Below, in pieces: positions 9,702-17,414 of a DNA stretch of 64,000 bases (the stretch's first letter is position 1; the number at the start of each line of letters is the position of its first letter). The position numbers and the translations under genes were made by a program. The notes under the pieces are model-generated. The model was not told the DNA's origin, did not search any database, and worked only from the letters and a program-made list of their open reading frames with translations. Source of the stretch: Vulgatibacter incomptus (GTDB lineage Bacteria; Myxococcota; Myxococcia; Myxococcales; Vulgatibacteraceae); NCBI RefSeq assembly GCF_001263175.1, contig NZ_CP012332.1, forward strand, positions 1,733,501 through 1,797,500. Reading direction: 5' to 3'.

Positions 9702-10388
9702 TTGGAGAACTTCTCGGAGATCCTGGCAGCGGCGAAGGGCGGCGGCGTCGCCATGGCCCTGATCGTGCTCTTCTCCCTCCTGGCGATCTTCGTCGCCATC
9801 GAGAGGGCGCTCGCCGTCTGGGGCCTCGCCGACTCCTCGCGCAAGCTCTCGGACACGGTGATCAAGTGCCTCTACCGGGGCGCCGTGGGCGACGCCCGGG
9901 CGGCCTGCGAGCGCTCGGGGACGCCCTTCGCGGACATCCTCCTCGCCGCCTTCGGCCGCCACGGCCGCTCGTCCCCGGAGAACGTGCTCGCCGCCGTCGA
10001 GCGCGAGCGGGCCCAGGTCGCGCTGCGCCTCCGCTCGCGCCTCTGGATCCTCGGCACCATCGGCGCGACCGCCCCCTTCGTCGGCCTCTTCGGCACCGTG
10101 GTCGGGATCATGCGGGCGTTCAAGGATATGGCGGCCCACCCCGGCGGAGGCTTCGCCGTGGTCGCCGGCGGGATCTCGGAGGCCCTGGTGGCCACCGCCG
10201 CCGGGATCGGCGTGGCCATCGAGGCCGTGGTGCTCTTCAACTACTTCACGGCCCGGATCGCGGCGCTCCTCATCTCCTTCAAGGTCTCTGCCGAGGAGGT
10301 GGTGGACCTGCTCTTCCACCCGCGCGCCGCCGATTCCGCCGAAGCGGCCCAGCCGCAGGCCCGCCTCGCGGCCGAGGCGAGGGAGTAA
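9702..10388 (+). CDS. MotA/TolQ/ExbB proton channel protein
   Basis: The 228-residue inner-membrane protein has one N-terminal helix, a cytoplasmic stretch, then two helices (RLWILGTIGATAPFVGLFGTVVGIM and GGISEALVATAAGIGVAIEAVVLFNYF), the TolQ/ExbB pattern. With ExbD/TolR it converts proton-motive force into work on TonB or Tol. The TTG start at 9702 follows GGGAGG by six bases. Its stop overlaps the next ATG (TAATG). No tonB, tolA or receptor lies beside it, so ExbB versus TolQ cannot be decided. Confidence 0.92.
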   Translation: MENFSEILAAAKGGGVAMALIVLFSLLAIFVAIERALAVWGLADSSRKLSDTVIKCLYRGAVGDARAACERSGTPFADILLAAFGRHGRSSPENVLAAVERERAQVALRLRSRLWILGTIGATAPFVGLFGTVVGIMRAFKDMAAHPGGGFAVVAGGISEALVATAAGIGVAIEAVVLFNYFTARIAALLISFKVSAEEVVDLLFHPRAADSAEAAQPQARLAAEARE

Positions 10389-10843
10389 TGGCGATGGGCC
10401 GAATGCCGGAGGACGGCGGGGACGAGCTCCAGTCGGTCTTCTCGGACATCAACATCACGCCGCTCACCGACATCTTCCTGGTGCTGCTGATCATCTTCAT
10501 GGTCGGCGCGTCCATGGCGGTGGACGCGGCGGGCAGCGCGGCCGGCGGCGACCGGGGCGCCATGAAGGTGGACCTGCCCAGCGGCGCCGCGCAGGATCTC
10601 GCGCCGGGGAGCAAGGACGTGATCGTGGTGATCCTGCCAGACGGGAGGGTCGTCCTCGCTGGCCAGGAGGTCGCCGACGATCGGCTCACGGACGAGCTGA
10701 AAACGGCCCTCGCCCACTCGAGCGACTCGACGCTGATCGTGCAGGCGGACGAGGGCGTCCACCACGGGCGCGTGGTGGCGGTGATGGAGAAGGCCCGCGA
10801 GGCAGGCTTCACCCGCCTCGCCGTCGCAACCCGGGGGGAGTAG
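10388..10843 (+). CDS. ExbD/TolR biopolymer transport protein
   Basis: The 151-residue product has the ExbD/TolR layout: a short cytoplasmic head with SDINITPLTDIFLVLLIIFM, in which the Asp in the helix is the conserved proton-carrying residue, then a periplasmic domain ending in VVAVMEKAREAGFTRLAVATR. Coupling to the ExbB-like gene (overlapping stop and start) supports a working channel pair. A Gly/Ala linker of about 20 residues follows the helix. Confidence 0.93.
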   Translation: MAMGRMPEDGGDELQSVFSDINITPLTDIFLVLLIIFMVGASMAVDAAGSAAGGDRGAMKVDLPSGAAQDLAPGSKDVIVVILPDGRVVLAGQEVADDRLTDELKTALAHSSDSTLIVQADEGVHHGRVVAVMEKAREAGFTRLAVATRGE

Positions 10844-10899
10844 CGACCTCCGCCCACTCGGAGCCGCAGGGCCGGGGGGCCTCGCGACTTCCTTTCGGT

Positions 10900-11541
10900 C
10901 TATTTCCGAGCCTTGGAGCCGCCCGCGCGGGACGCCCGCTTCGGCGCGACTCCGCCGTCCATCGGCTCCGCCTGCCGGCTCTTTCCCGCCTTGGTCTCGG
11001 GCTCCATCCGAGGCAGCTCGCGCTCGAAGAGCTCCACGAGCGAGGGCCGGACGAACTCCTCGACCTCCTCGGGCGGCATCCCCATCCGATGCCTCTCCTC
11101 GTCGCTCGCGCTGTTGAAGAGCCTCGCGCTCGCCGTCCCCTTCACGACCAGCTCGCCCTTCTGGTTCTCAACCCAGAGCTCGAGGTCGACGTAATGCTCG
11201 CCGGCTTCCCGGCGCTTGTCGACGATCCGGCCCCTGCAGACCAGAGAGTCCCCGGGCCAGATGATCTTCACGAAGCGGGCCGAGATCCTCTTCACGGGGC
11301 CGGGCCGCACCCAGTCCGCCGCGAGCTCCCCGAGGAAGCCCATGGCCATCATCCCGGGCGCGCAGACCGAGGGGAACCCGCTGCGCTTCGCGAAGTCCTC
11401 GTCGACGTAGAAGGGGTTGTAGTCGTCGGTCGCACCCGCGTAGCGGGCGATCGCGACGCGATCGATGGCGGGCTTCAGAAGCGGCGGAAGCTCCTCGCCG
11501 ATGCGGACGCTCTCGAAATACGGCTTCTTGGCTGCTCCCAC
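10900..11541 (-). CDS. MaoC-like hot-dog dehydratase subunit (HadB-like) with a Tyr in place of the catalytic His
   Basis: The 213-residue protein has a MaoC-type hydratase segment at residues 30-65 (YAGATDDYNPFYVDEDFA, then FPSVCAPGMMAMG). In active R-hydratases the motif is D-x-N-P-[IL]-H. Here Asp40-Tyr-Asn42-Pro43 is followed by Phe44-Tyr45, so the usual His is Tyr. The last 60 residues are basic and low-complexity. It sits two bases downstream of a second hot-dog gene. Together they resemble the split HadA/HadB dehydratase acting on 3-hydroxyacyl thioesters; the substrate is unknown. Confidence 0.75.
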   Translation of the reverse strand: MGAAKKPYFESVRIGEELPPLLKPAIDRVAIARYAGATDDYNPFYVDEDFAKRSGFPSVCAPGMMAMGFLGELAADWVRPGPVKRISARFVKIIWPGDSLVCRGRIVDKRREAGEHYVDLELWVENQKGELVVKGTASARLFNSASDEERHRMGMPPEEVEEFVRPSLVELFERELPRMEPETKAGKSRQAEPMDGGVAPKRASRAGGSKARK

Positions 11542-11543
11542 GA

Positions 11544-11999
11544 TCAGGCCTCCCGCAGCGGGGGACGGACGATCAACGTGCGCCGCGCCCGGTAGACCAG
11601 GTGGCCCTGATCGTCCCGCCCCTCATCCTCGACCACCACCACGTCCACCGGGCCGCCCGTACCGGGCCGCTCCGCCACGTCGGCGATCACCTCGATCACC
11701 TCGATCCGGTCGCCAGCGCAGATCGGCCGGAAGAGCTCGAGCGACTGATCTGCGTGGACGAGGCCCCGATCCTCGAGCCCGAGCGCGCGCTCGAGGTCGA
11801 GCGATCCGCGCAGCGTGATGGGAAACGTGGCCGGCGCCAGGAGCCCCCTGTGCCCCGCCGCCTTCGCGTGGTTTTCGTCGTGGTGAACCGGGTCTCCGAT
11901 TCCGAGAGCCGCGGCGAAGCGCCGGATGGCTCCGTTCTCGACCTCGTTCCATACGGGCTCGCTACGGCGTCCGATCAAACCCCTGTCGAGCATCGGCAC
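11544..11999 (-). CDS. FAS1-like / MaoC N-terminal hot-dog dehydratase subunit (HadA-like)
   Basis: The 151-residue product resembles the FAS1-like dehydratase domain: WNEVENGAIRRFAAALG, then GIGDPVHHDENHA and GLLAPATFP, the last being the classic APxTFP strand. A DPVHHD motif (Asp36, His39, His40) could supply the Asp/His dyad that the partner seems to lack. It precedes the HadB-like gene with a two-base gap, strongly suggesting a heterodimer. An ATG at codon 3 is an alternative start. Its own upstream neighbour, the DapB-like gene, ends five bases away. Confidence 0.75.
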   Translation of the reverse strand: MPMLDRGLIGRRSEPVWNEVENGAIRRFAAALGIGDPVHHDENHAKAAGHRGLLAPATFPITLRGSLDLERALGLEDRGLVHADQSLELFRPICAGDRIEVIEVIADVAERPGTGGPVDVVVVEDEGRDDQGHLVYRARRTLIVRPPLREA

Positions 12000-12003
12000 T
12001 CCC

Positions 12004-13056
12004 TCAACGTCCAGCAGGCAAGTCCAGCACCTCGATGATTCCAGCTTCGGCCGCCGCCACTCGCGGAGCCGCGTTCACAACCGCCCACGCCGTCGCCCGA
12101 TCGCCCTGGATCCCGCCCGGGATGGCGAGCTCGATCGGCGGATCGGCGTCGACTCGGATCCGATCCTCCGGATCGGTCACGCCGGCGGCGAGCTCGAGCG
12201 TGAGGCGGATCACCTCCCGCCCCTCGTCGAAGGCCCGCGCAATCTGGCGGAGGCCCCGGATCCGCCCGGCGGCGATGGTCTCGTCTCCCAGGGTGATCTC
12301 GCGCTCGGCGACGACCGGCTCGAGCTCCTCCTCGACCTCGTCCACGGTGAGCCCGAGGCCGTCGGCGACCAGGGCACACGACTCGGAGAGGCCCACGTGC
12401 CCGAGCTCTCCGGCCTCGCCGCGCTCCTCGAACTCTTCCAGGGAGAGGCCGAGGCCGATCTTCTTTCGCAGCGCACGGCGGCGGGTGCCCAGATCCACCC
12501 GGCGGGTCGCCTCGACCTTGCGGACGTCCCCGACCACCGCGCCGAGGGTCACCACCAGGCGATCCAGGACGAAGCCCGGATTGACCCCGGTGCCGAGGAT
12601 CGCGACGCCGCTCCGCTTCGCGGCCAGGTCGAGGGTGTCGGCGAGCTCGGGATCGACGAAGCGGGGAGCGGCGAGCTCCTCGCAGGTGCTCACCACGTGG
12701 AGTCCTGCACCGACCGCCGCTTCGATGGCAGGCGCCACCGCTTCGAGGGTCGAGCCGGTGCAGATCAACGCGACGCCGCCCCGCGCCTTCCGGTAGACGG
12801 CCGCAGGGTCCTTCTCGACCACCAGGTTGGGGGCCTCGGCGACCAGCTCCCGAAGCCGCGTCCCCGCCAGGGCCGGATCGACGACCCCGACGAGGCGCAG
12901 ATCCGGATGCCGGCTGGCGTGTCCGGCGACGAGGCGCCCGATCTCGCCAAGCCCCAGGACGACCACGTCCAGTGGTGCCCCCTCGGGGAGGTCCGTATGA
13001 CGGGAGGAGCCGCCGCCCTCCCCAGCCGCCGCTCTTCGTAGTCCGTCGTGTCGCAC
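12004..13056 (-). CDS. DapB-like / diaminopentanoate-dehydrogenase-like NAD(P)-binding reductase
   Basis: About 350 residues with a Rossmann start (VVVLGLGEIGRLVAGHA), then VGVVDPALAG and GVALICTGS, followed by CEELAAPRF and GTGVNPGFVLDRLV. This layout is known from 2,4-diaminopentanoate dehydrogenases and dihydrodipicolinate-reductase-like proteins, which act on amine or imine carbons. The true biosynthetic DapB is shorter, so this is probably not lysine synthesis. The first 30 residues look non-conserved. A start near 12966-12972 (GTG or CTG, after GAGGGG) is more typical. It probably forms a unit with the two hot-dog genes. Confidence 0.7.
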   Translation of the reverse strand: MRHDGLRRAAAGEGGGSSRHTDLPEGAPLDVVVLGLGEIGRLVAGHASRHPDLRLVGVVDPALAGTRLRELVAEAPNLVVEKDPAAVYRKARGGVALICTGSTLEAVAPAIEAAVGAGLHVVSTCEELAAPRFVDPELADTLDLAAKRSGVAILGTGVNPGFVLDRLVVTLGAVVGDVRKVEATRRVDLGTRRRALRKKIGLGLSLEEFEERGEAGELGHVGLSESCALVADGLGLTVDEVEEELEPVVAEREITLGDETIAAGRIRGLRQIARAFDEGREVIRLTLELAAGVTDPEDRIRVDADPPIELAIPGGIQGDRATAWAVVNAAPRVAAAEAGIIEVLDLPAGR

Positions 13057-13244
13057 GGCACATCGAGTACCGCACGGGGAGCACGCGGATCAAGCGGGTT
13101 TCGGCCCGCGCGACCCGTTCGGGACCGGCGTGACGACCGGCCGACAGTTGCGGCGTCGCGAGGCTCGGCGCAGTGTTTTCCAGTGGGCGACGGCGCTCTC
13201 GCCGAGCCGGCCGGCGGCCCCGGCGGCGCCCCCACGGAAGGAGC

Positions 13245-14402
13245 TCAGAGGCGGATCACGCCATCGCGGGCGAGGCGCACCACCAGCTCGAGGGCGTCGA
13301 TCTCGCGCATGGGCGCAACGCGCACGATCGCTCCGAGATCGCGACTCCCATCCATCCTCGCCACGAGATAGCGCGCGGGCGGCGTGAGCGGAAGGCTGCG
13401 GAGCTGCGATCGATCGATCGCCATCGTCGGGCGATGGCTCCCGGTGAGGAGCTCGTCGCGAAGGCGGGCGAGGAGCCTGGTCTCGGCCTCGCGGAGCAAG
13501 GCGAGAGCGGGGCCCTGCGCCCCGTCGTCGAGGGCCTTCCGGCAGAGCCGGACCGCGCGCTCGGCGTCGCCTCCCGCCAGCGCGGCACGCGCAGCCGACA
13601 CGAGCTCCGCCTCGGCGCTGGCGGAGGCCGGCTCGCCCGAGGTGGTCGCGTCCGCGTGTCCCGGAAACCAACCCTCGTCCGCGGCGCCCTTCGGCGGATC
13701 GATCTGCAGGAGGCCGTCTCGGTGGAGCGAGTGGAGCTTCGCGTAGAGCTGGAACTCCGTCGCGTGGAGGAAGAGCAGGAGCTCGTCGATGCTCCTCCCT
13801 TCCCGAAGGAGCTCGAAGAGCCGCGCGACGGCAGAGCCGCGCTCCTGGGGAGGCGGGGTCCGTCCGCGGGCCAGGGAGACCCGCGTCGCCCCCGAGGGAA
13901 AGGTCGCCCGAAGCCGGGTCCAGGCCTGCTTTCGCTCCTCGGCGGCGTCGACCAGCTCGCGGAGCGGGATCGCCCTCATCGACACGCCGGGATCCACTGG
14001 AGGTCCCCGCTCCACCGTGAACGAGAACGCGCCCTTCTCCCACGTGCAGAGCTCGATCCCGGTCTCGAGGACCTTGAACTCCAGGGCCCGGCGGACCGCC
14101 GCCTCGGGCACCTGGGCGGACGTGACCAGGATCCGCCCGAGGGGCGCCCGGCTCGCGAGCTGCTCCTGCAGAGCTCGTTCGAAGGCGTCCTCGCCCAGGT
14201 GACCGCCGGCGATCAGGATCTGCCCGACGTATTCGCGCGGGTCGCTGGACGTAGCGGAGACGGCGCAGCCCTCGTGGACCACGAGCCGCTTCTCCTGCGT
14301 TCCCCGGGACGCGACGACCGTCCCCGACGCGGCACGCGCGGCGAGGAACCGAAGGAGCTCGGAAGCAGGGAGGAAAGCCAGATCGCCGGACAGGTCGGCC
14401 AT
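13245..14402 (-). CDS. DUF4388 (PATAN-like) domain protein
   Basis: A 385-residue soluble protein. It begins with MADLSGDLAFLPASELLRFLAARAASGTV and later KRLVVHEGCAVSATS, the pattern of DUF4388 regions found in many myxobacterial signalling proteins. A central helical region (YVGQILIAGG... LGRILVTSAQV) repeats a similar motif. The C-terminus (PTMAIDRSQLRSLPLTPPARYLVARMDG) recalls winged-helix segments that follow DUF4388. No catalytic domain is visible, so it is likely a scaffold or response adaptor. The ATG at 14402 begins the conserved part. Confidence 0.7.
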   Translation of the reverse strand: MADLSGDLAFLPASELLRFLAARAASGTVVASRGTQEKRLVVHEGCAVSATSSDPREYVGQILIAGGHLGEDAFERALQEQLASRAPLGRILVTSAQVPEAAVRRALEFKVLETGIELCTWEKGAFSFTVERGPPVDPGVSMRAIPLRELVDAAEERKQAWTRLRATFPSGATRVSLARGRTPPPQERGSAVARLFELLREGRSIDELLLFLHATEFQLYAKLHSLHRDGLLQIDPPKGAADEGWFPGHADATTSGEPASASAEAELVSAARAALAGGDAERAVRLCRKALDDGAQGPALALLREAETRLLARLRDELLTGSHRPTMAIDRSQLRSLPLTPPARYLVARMDGSRDLGAIVRVAPMREIDALELVVRLARDGVIRL

Positions 14403-14690
14403 GGCGCGAGATTGCCCCCCAAAGGGGCGTCTCGGCAAGGACGGAGCGCACCCAAACCGAGCCAAACGGGCGGTTTGCGAGCGGCCGAGCCCCCTCGCAT
14501 TGCGAGCGCCGCTACGACCCGAGCGATCGATTGGACCTCGGACCTTTTCTATGGGGCGGCACCCGGCTACCATGCGCCCGCCCGCGAAACGTCATTGGCG
14601 TTCCAAAGGACTTTTTGTTGCCCGCTCGACGAGCCGCCGATCGCCCCGTGGCGATGGAGCTCGTACGAGCGCCCGGAGGATCGAGACAGC

Positions 14691-15518
14691 ATGAAGGTTC
14701 GACATCTTGCACTGACCGTGTCCCTGGCTCTCGCACCCACGGTCGCCACCGCCGCCACCGAGCTGAACGAGGAGGAGCTCAAGTTCCTCCACATCATCAA
14801 CGCCTACCGGGCCGCGAGCGGCGCTCCTTGCCTCTCGCCCAGCCCGACGATGAACGACGCCGCCGACTGGTTCAGCCAGGAGATGGGCGAGGTGGGGTTC
14901 TTCGACCACCTCGAGCCTCCCTGCGACGCCAACGGCGACAACTGTACGGGACGGGATCCCTTCGACCGGATCCGGTCGTTCGGCCACGACCGGTGGTCCA
15001 CGGCCGGCGAGAACATCGCCGCCGGCTACCCGACGGCCGAGGAGGTCTTCGAGGGCTGGAGGAACAGCCCCGGCCACAACAAGAACATGCTCGAGCCCAA
15101 GTTCACGGCGATCGGCATCGGTCGTGTAGAGGTGCCGGGCTCGAAGTACCGGATCTACTGGACCACGGACTTCTCGAACTGGGTCGACGGCCCGTGGGAC
15201 TGCGAGGGCAAGGTCGTCGGCGGCGAAGAGGGCACCGGCGGAACCGGCGGCTCCTCCGGCGGCACCGGCGGCTCGGTGAATCCGGGCACCGGCGGCACCG
15301 ACGGTGGCACGGATCCGGGCGCCGGCGGCACTGCCGGCGAGGGTTCGGGCACCGGTGGGACCGGCGGCCAGGATCCGGGAGCCGGCGGCCGCGGTGGTTC
15401 CACCTCTGGCAAGGACGACTCGAGCTCCAGCAGCGGTTGCAGCGCCGCGGGCTCTGCGCCGGCGCTCCTCGGGATCCTGGCGCCTCTCGCGCTCCTGCGT
15501 CGCCGCCGCGGCGCCTGA
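14691..15518 (+). CDS. CAP/SCP-domain secreted protein with Gly/Thr-rich linker and MYXO-CTERM-like tail
   Basis: The 275-residue product has a signal peptide (about residues 1-22). A CAP domain (residues 25-165) shows FLHIINAYRAASGAPCL, WFSQEM, ENIAAGYPTAEEVFEGW and SPGHNKNML, features of the SCP/PR-1 family. A linker of about 80 residues made of Gly-Thr-Gly repeats follows. It ends in a Cys motif, a hydrophobic helix and RRRR, as in MYXO-CTERM proteins anchored or processed at the myxobacterial surface. GGAGGA precedes the ATG by about 10 bases. A terminator follows the stop. Confidence 0.88.
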   Translation: MKVRHLALTVSLALAPTVATAATELNEEELKFLHIINAYRAASGAPCLSPSPTMNDAADWFSQEMGEVGFFDHLEPPCDANGDNCTGRDPFDRIRSFGHDRWSTAGENIAAGYPTAEEVFEGWRNSPGHNKNMLEPKFTAIGIGRVEVPGSKYRIYWTTDFSNWVDGPWDCEGKVVGGEEGTGGTGGSSGGTGGSVNPGTGGTDGGTDPGAGGTAGEGSGTGGTGGQDPGAGGRGGSTSGKDDSSSSSGCSAAGSAPALLGILAPLALLRRRRGA

Positions 15519-15550
15519 GAACTCACGAGCTCATAGGTTGATCGAAGAGA

Positions 15551-15580
15551 ACGGCCCCGCACACGCGGGGCCGTTTTCGT
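15551..15580 (+). terminator. Rho-independent terminator of the CAP-domain gene
   Basis: ACGGCCCCGC and GCGGGGCCGT form a perfect 10-bp stem around a four-base loop, followed by TTTCGTT. It lies about 30 bases after the CAP gene stop, and its reverse strand could also help terminate the convergent thiouridylase-like gene. Confidence 0.85.
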
Positions 15581-15641
15581 TCGGCCCTACGAGCCGAATC
15601 GAGGGCCGTCTCCACAAACGGCCTGTCAGCTTGGCGAACTC

Positions 15642-16694
15642 TCAGATCCGGAACGGCTCGAAGGCGGCGTCGTCGAGGAAGGGCTCCACGCGGAGCTCGT
15701 CCGCCCCGCCCTCGCTCTTCCACTCGACCAGCACCTCGGCCTCGCCCTTGCCCTTTCCGTAGCGGGCGACGATCCGCGACGCGAGGACCATCTCCTCCCA
15801 GGTCGGCTCGCCCTCCACCAGGGCCACGGGCCCCGCGTGGTCCCGCGCCGCCACCAGGTAGCGCCCCTCGGCGTGGCGCTCGAGCTGGAAGTTCTCCCCC
15901 TCCGTCCTCCCGACGATCAGCTTGGTCCGGGGCGACAGCCGGAAGTGCCGGCCCGAGGCGAGGAGCAGGATCTCCTCCTTCTCGATGCGGCGCTCCTCGC
16001 GGTGGTCGAGGATGTCGAAGAACTTCCGGGCGAAGGTCTCGTCCGTGAGGTAGCAGCAGCCGCCCGCCGGCTGGGGGAAGCTCCCGAGACGGAGCTCCTC
16101 GGCGAGCGCGATCTGGGGCTTTCGGCCCCGCCCCGAGAAGTCGAGGAGCTTCTCGCGGTCGATGAGCCCCTCCTCCTCCGCGCGGGTCGGGGGGAGGAGC
16201 TTCGCGGACAGCGGCCGGAGCAGCCTGCCCTCGAGGCCGGCGTTCTTCTCGATCAGCGCCATGGTGTGGCGGCGCTGGCTCTTCGGACGCTGCCCGAGGA
16301 CCTCGCCCGTGAAGATGAAGTCGCCGCCCCACTCGTCCAGGAGCTGGCGGGCCCTCTGGAACATGTCGATCCGGCAGTCCACGCAGGGGTTCGCGTTCGC
16401 GCCGTAGCCGTACTTCGGGTTCGCGATGACATCGAGGTAGCCCTTGTCCGAGATGTCGATGAGCTCGACCTCGGTATGGAGCTCCGCACCTGCCACCAGG
16501 GCCTCGTTCGGCTTAACCGTGCCGTCGGCCCGCGTGGTCCCCCGCCGGCGCTGGGTCTCGGTGATGCAGAAGCCCGTGTAGAAGTTGACGGCCCGGACCT
16601 CGCAGCCCAGCACGTCCCGCACGATCCTCAAGGCGAGCATCGAATCGAGGCCCCCCGAGATCAGCCCGAGGGCCTTCGCCTTTCGCTTCGTCAT
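15642..16694 (-). CDS. PP-loop ATPase, tRNA thiouridylase-like (MnmA/ThiI-related)
   Basis: The 350-residue product has the pyrophosphatase loop SGGLDS at residues 13-18, a NPCVDCR motif (Cys104, Cys107) and QPAGGCC (Cys213, Cys214). This is a sulfur-transfer layout like MnmA/ThiI but with a different C-terminal domain. Such enzymes adenylate a tRNA uridine and insert sulfur. A TusA/YedF-like sulfur carrier is encoded 88 bases upstream on the same strand, supporting sulfur relay. The exact tRNA position or other substrate is not known. Confidence 0.75.
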   Translation of the reverse strand: MTKRKAKALGLISGGLDSMLALRIVRDVLGCEVRAVNFYTGFCITETQRRRGTTRADGTVKPNEALVAGAELHTEVELIDISDKGYLDVIANPKYGYGANANPCVDCRIDMFQRARQLLDEWGGDFIFTGEVLGQRPKSQRRHTMALIEKNAGLEGRLLRPLSAKLLPPTRAEEEGLIDREKLLDFSGRGRKPQIALAEELRLGSFPQPAGGCCYLTDETFARKFFDILDHREERRIEKEEILLLASGRHFRLSPRTKLIVGRTEGENFQLERHAEGRYLVAARDHAGPVALVEGEPTWEEMVLASRIVARYGKGKGEAEVLVEWKSEGGADELRVEPFLDDAAFEPFRI

Positions 16695-16782
16695 CGTCGT
16701 TCCTCTGCCCTGGGCAGATGGGGAAATCGGTCTCGCGATTGCGGGCCCACCGTTCCCCTCTTCATTTGATCCGCGTCCGGCT

Positions 16783-17040
16783 TCACGACCTCTCCGGGCC
16801 GGGCTTCCGGATGCGGACCCAGCAGCGCCAGGTCCGACCGTCCCGCTCCGTGCCCAGGAGCTCGTGCCCCGTGCCCTTGCACCAGACCGGCATGTCGCTC
16901 GAGATCCCCGGATCCGTGGCGATCACCAGCAGGACCTGCGAATCCTCGAGCTCCTTCGCCGCCTTCGCCGTCTCGATGATCGGCACCGGGCAGAAGGAAC
17001 CGCTGGTATCGATGGTCCTGGCGGCCTCGAGTCGCTCCAT
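16783..17040 (-). CDS. TusA/YedF/SirA-family sulfur carrier protein
   Basis: The 85-residue protein has the family's signature near residues 11-22: IDTSGSFCPVPIIET, with Cys17 in the CPxP motif that carries persulfide sulfur. The later DPGISSDMPVWCKGTGHELL matches the family's second half and adds a second Cys. It is of normal length. The adjacent PP-loop enzyme is the natural recipient, by analogy with TusA feeding MnmA, though no relay intermediates (TusBCD/E) are seen here. Confidence 0.88.
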   Translation of the reverse strand: MERLEAARTIDTSGSFCPVPIIETAKAAKELEDSQVLLVIATDPGISSDMPVWCKGTGHELLGTERDGRTWRCWVRIRKPGPERS

Positions 17041-17414
17041 GCGCGCGTTCTATACCCGAAACCCTTTCGTGCGCATCCCCGGATTCTCAGCGTGCAGGCA
17101 GGCCCCGAGCCCTCCGTTCCCTCGTTGCGCACCCCCGGTGCATCTGTTACGAAGTCCAACCCGCGTCTCGCCGGTTCGATCGATCACGCCTTGGCGGATC
17201 GTTGGAATGGCGGCGGGAGAGCAGGCAGGCTCCCTCCTGCGCAGAGGGAGATCGGGTTCTCCCTCGCCGTTTGAGGGAACAAGCACAGGGGCCCGTGGGT
17301 TGGTGCGGGCACCATTTGCAGCGGGCGGAACGAAGCCGATTCGAAGGTCCTTCCGCCGGCTCGCCCGGGGCGATTGCGCCCCGCCGGGCATCCTTGAGCA
17401 GGAGAGATAGAGAC
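17041..17414. other. Intergenic region upstream of the tandem DsbA gene
   Basis: A 374-base stretch between divergent genes, so it must hold two promoters. No reading frame resembling a gene was found. A perfect 8-bp hairpin (GAGGGAGA, six-base loop, TCTCCCTC) lies at 17244-17265, and a looser GC-rich one is nearby, so the tandem DsbA mRNA may have a structured leader. No known riboswitch was recognised. Confidence 0.5.

Noticed and set aside
15519-15545. A further copy of the dispersed repeat (ACTCACGAGCTCAT)
   Set aside because: Only about 9-10 bases match and GAGCTC is common here; the core is absent.
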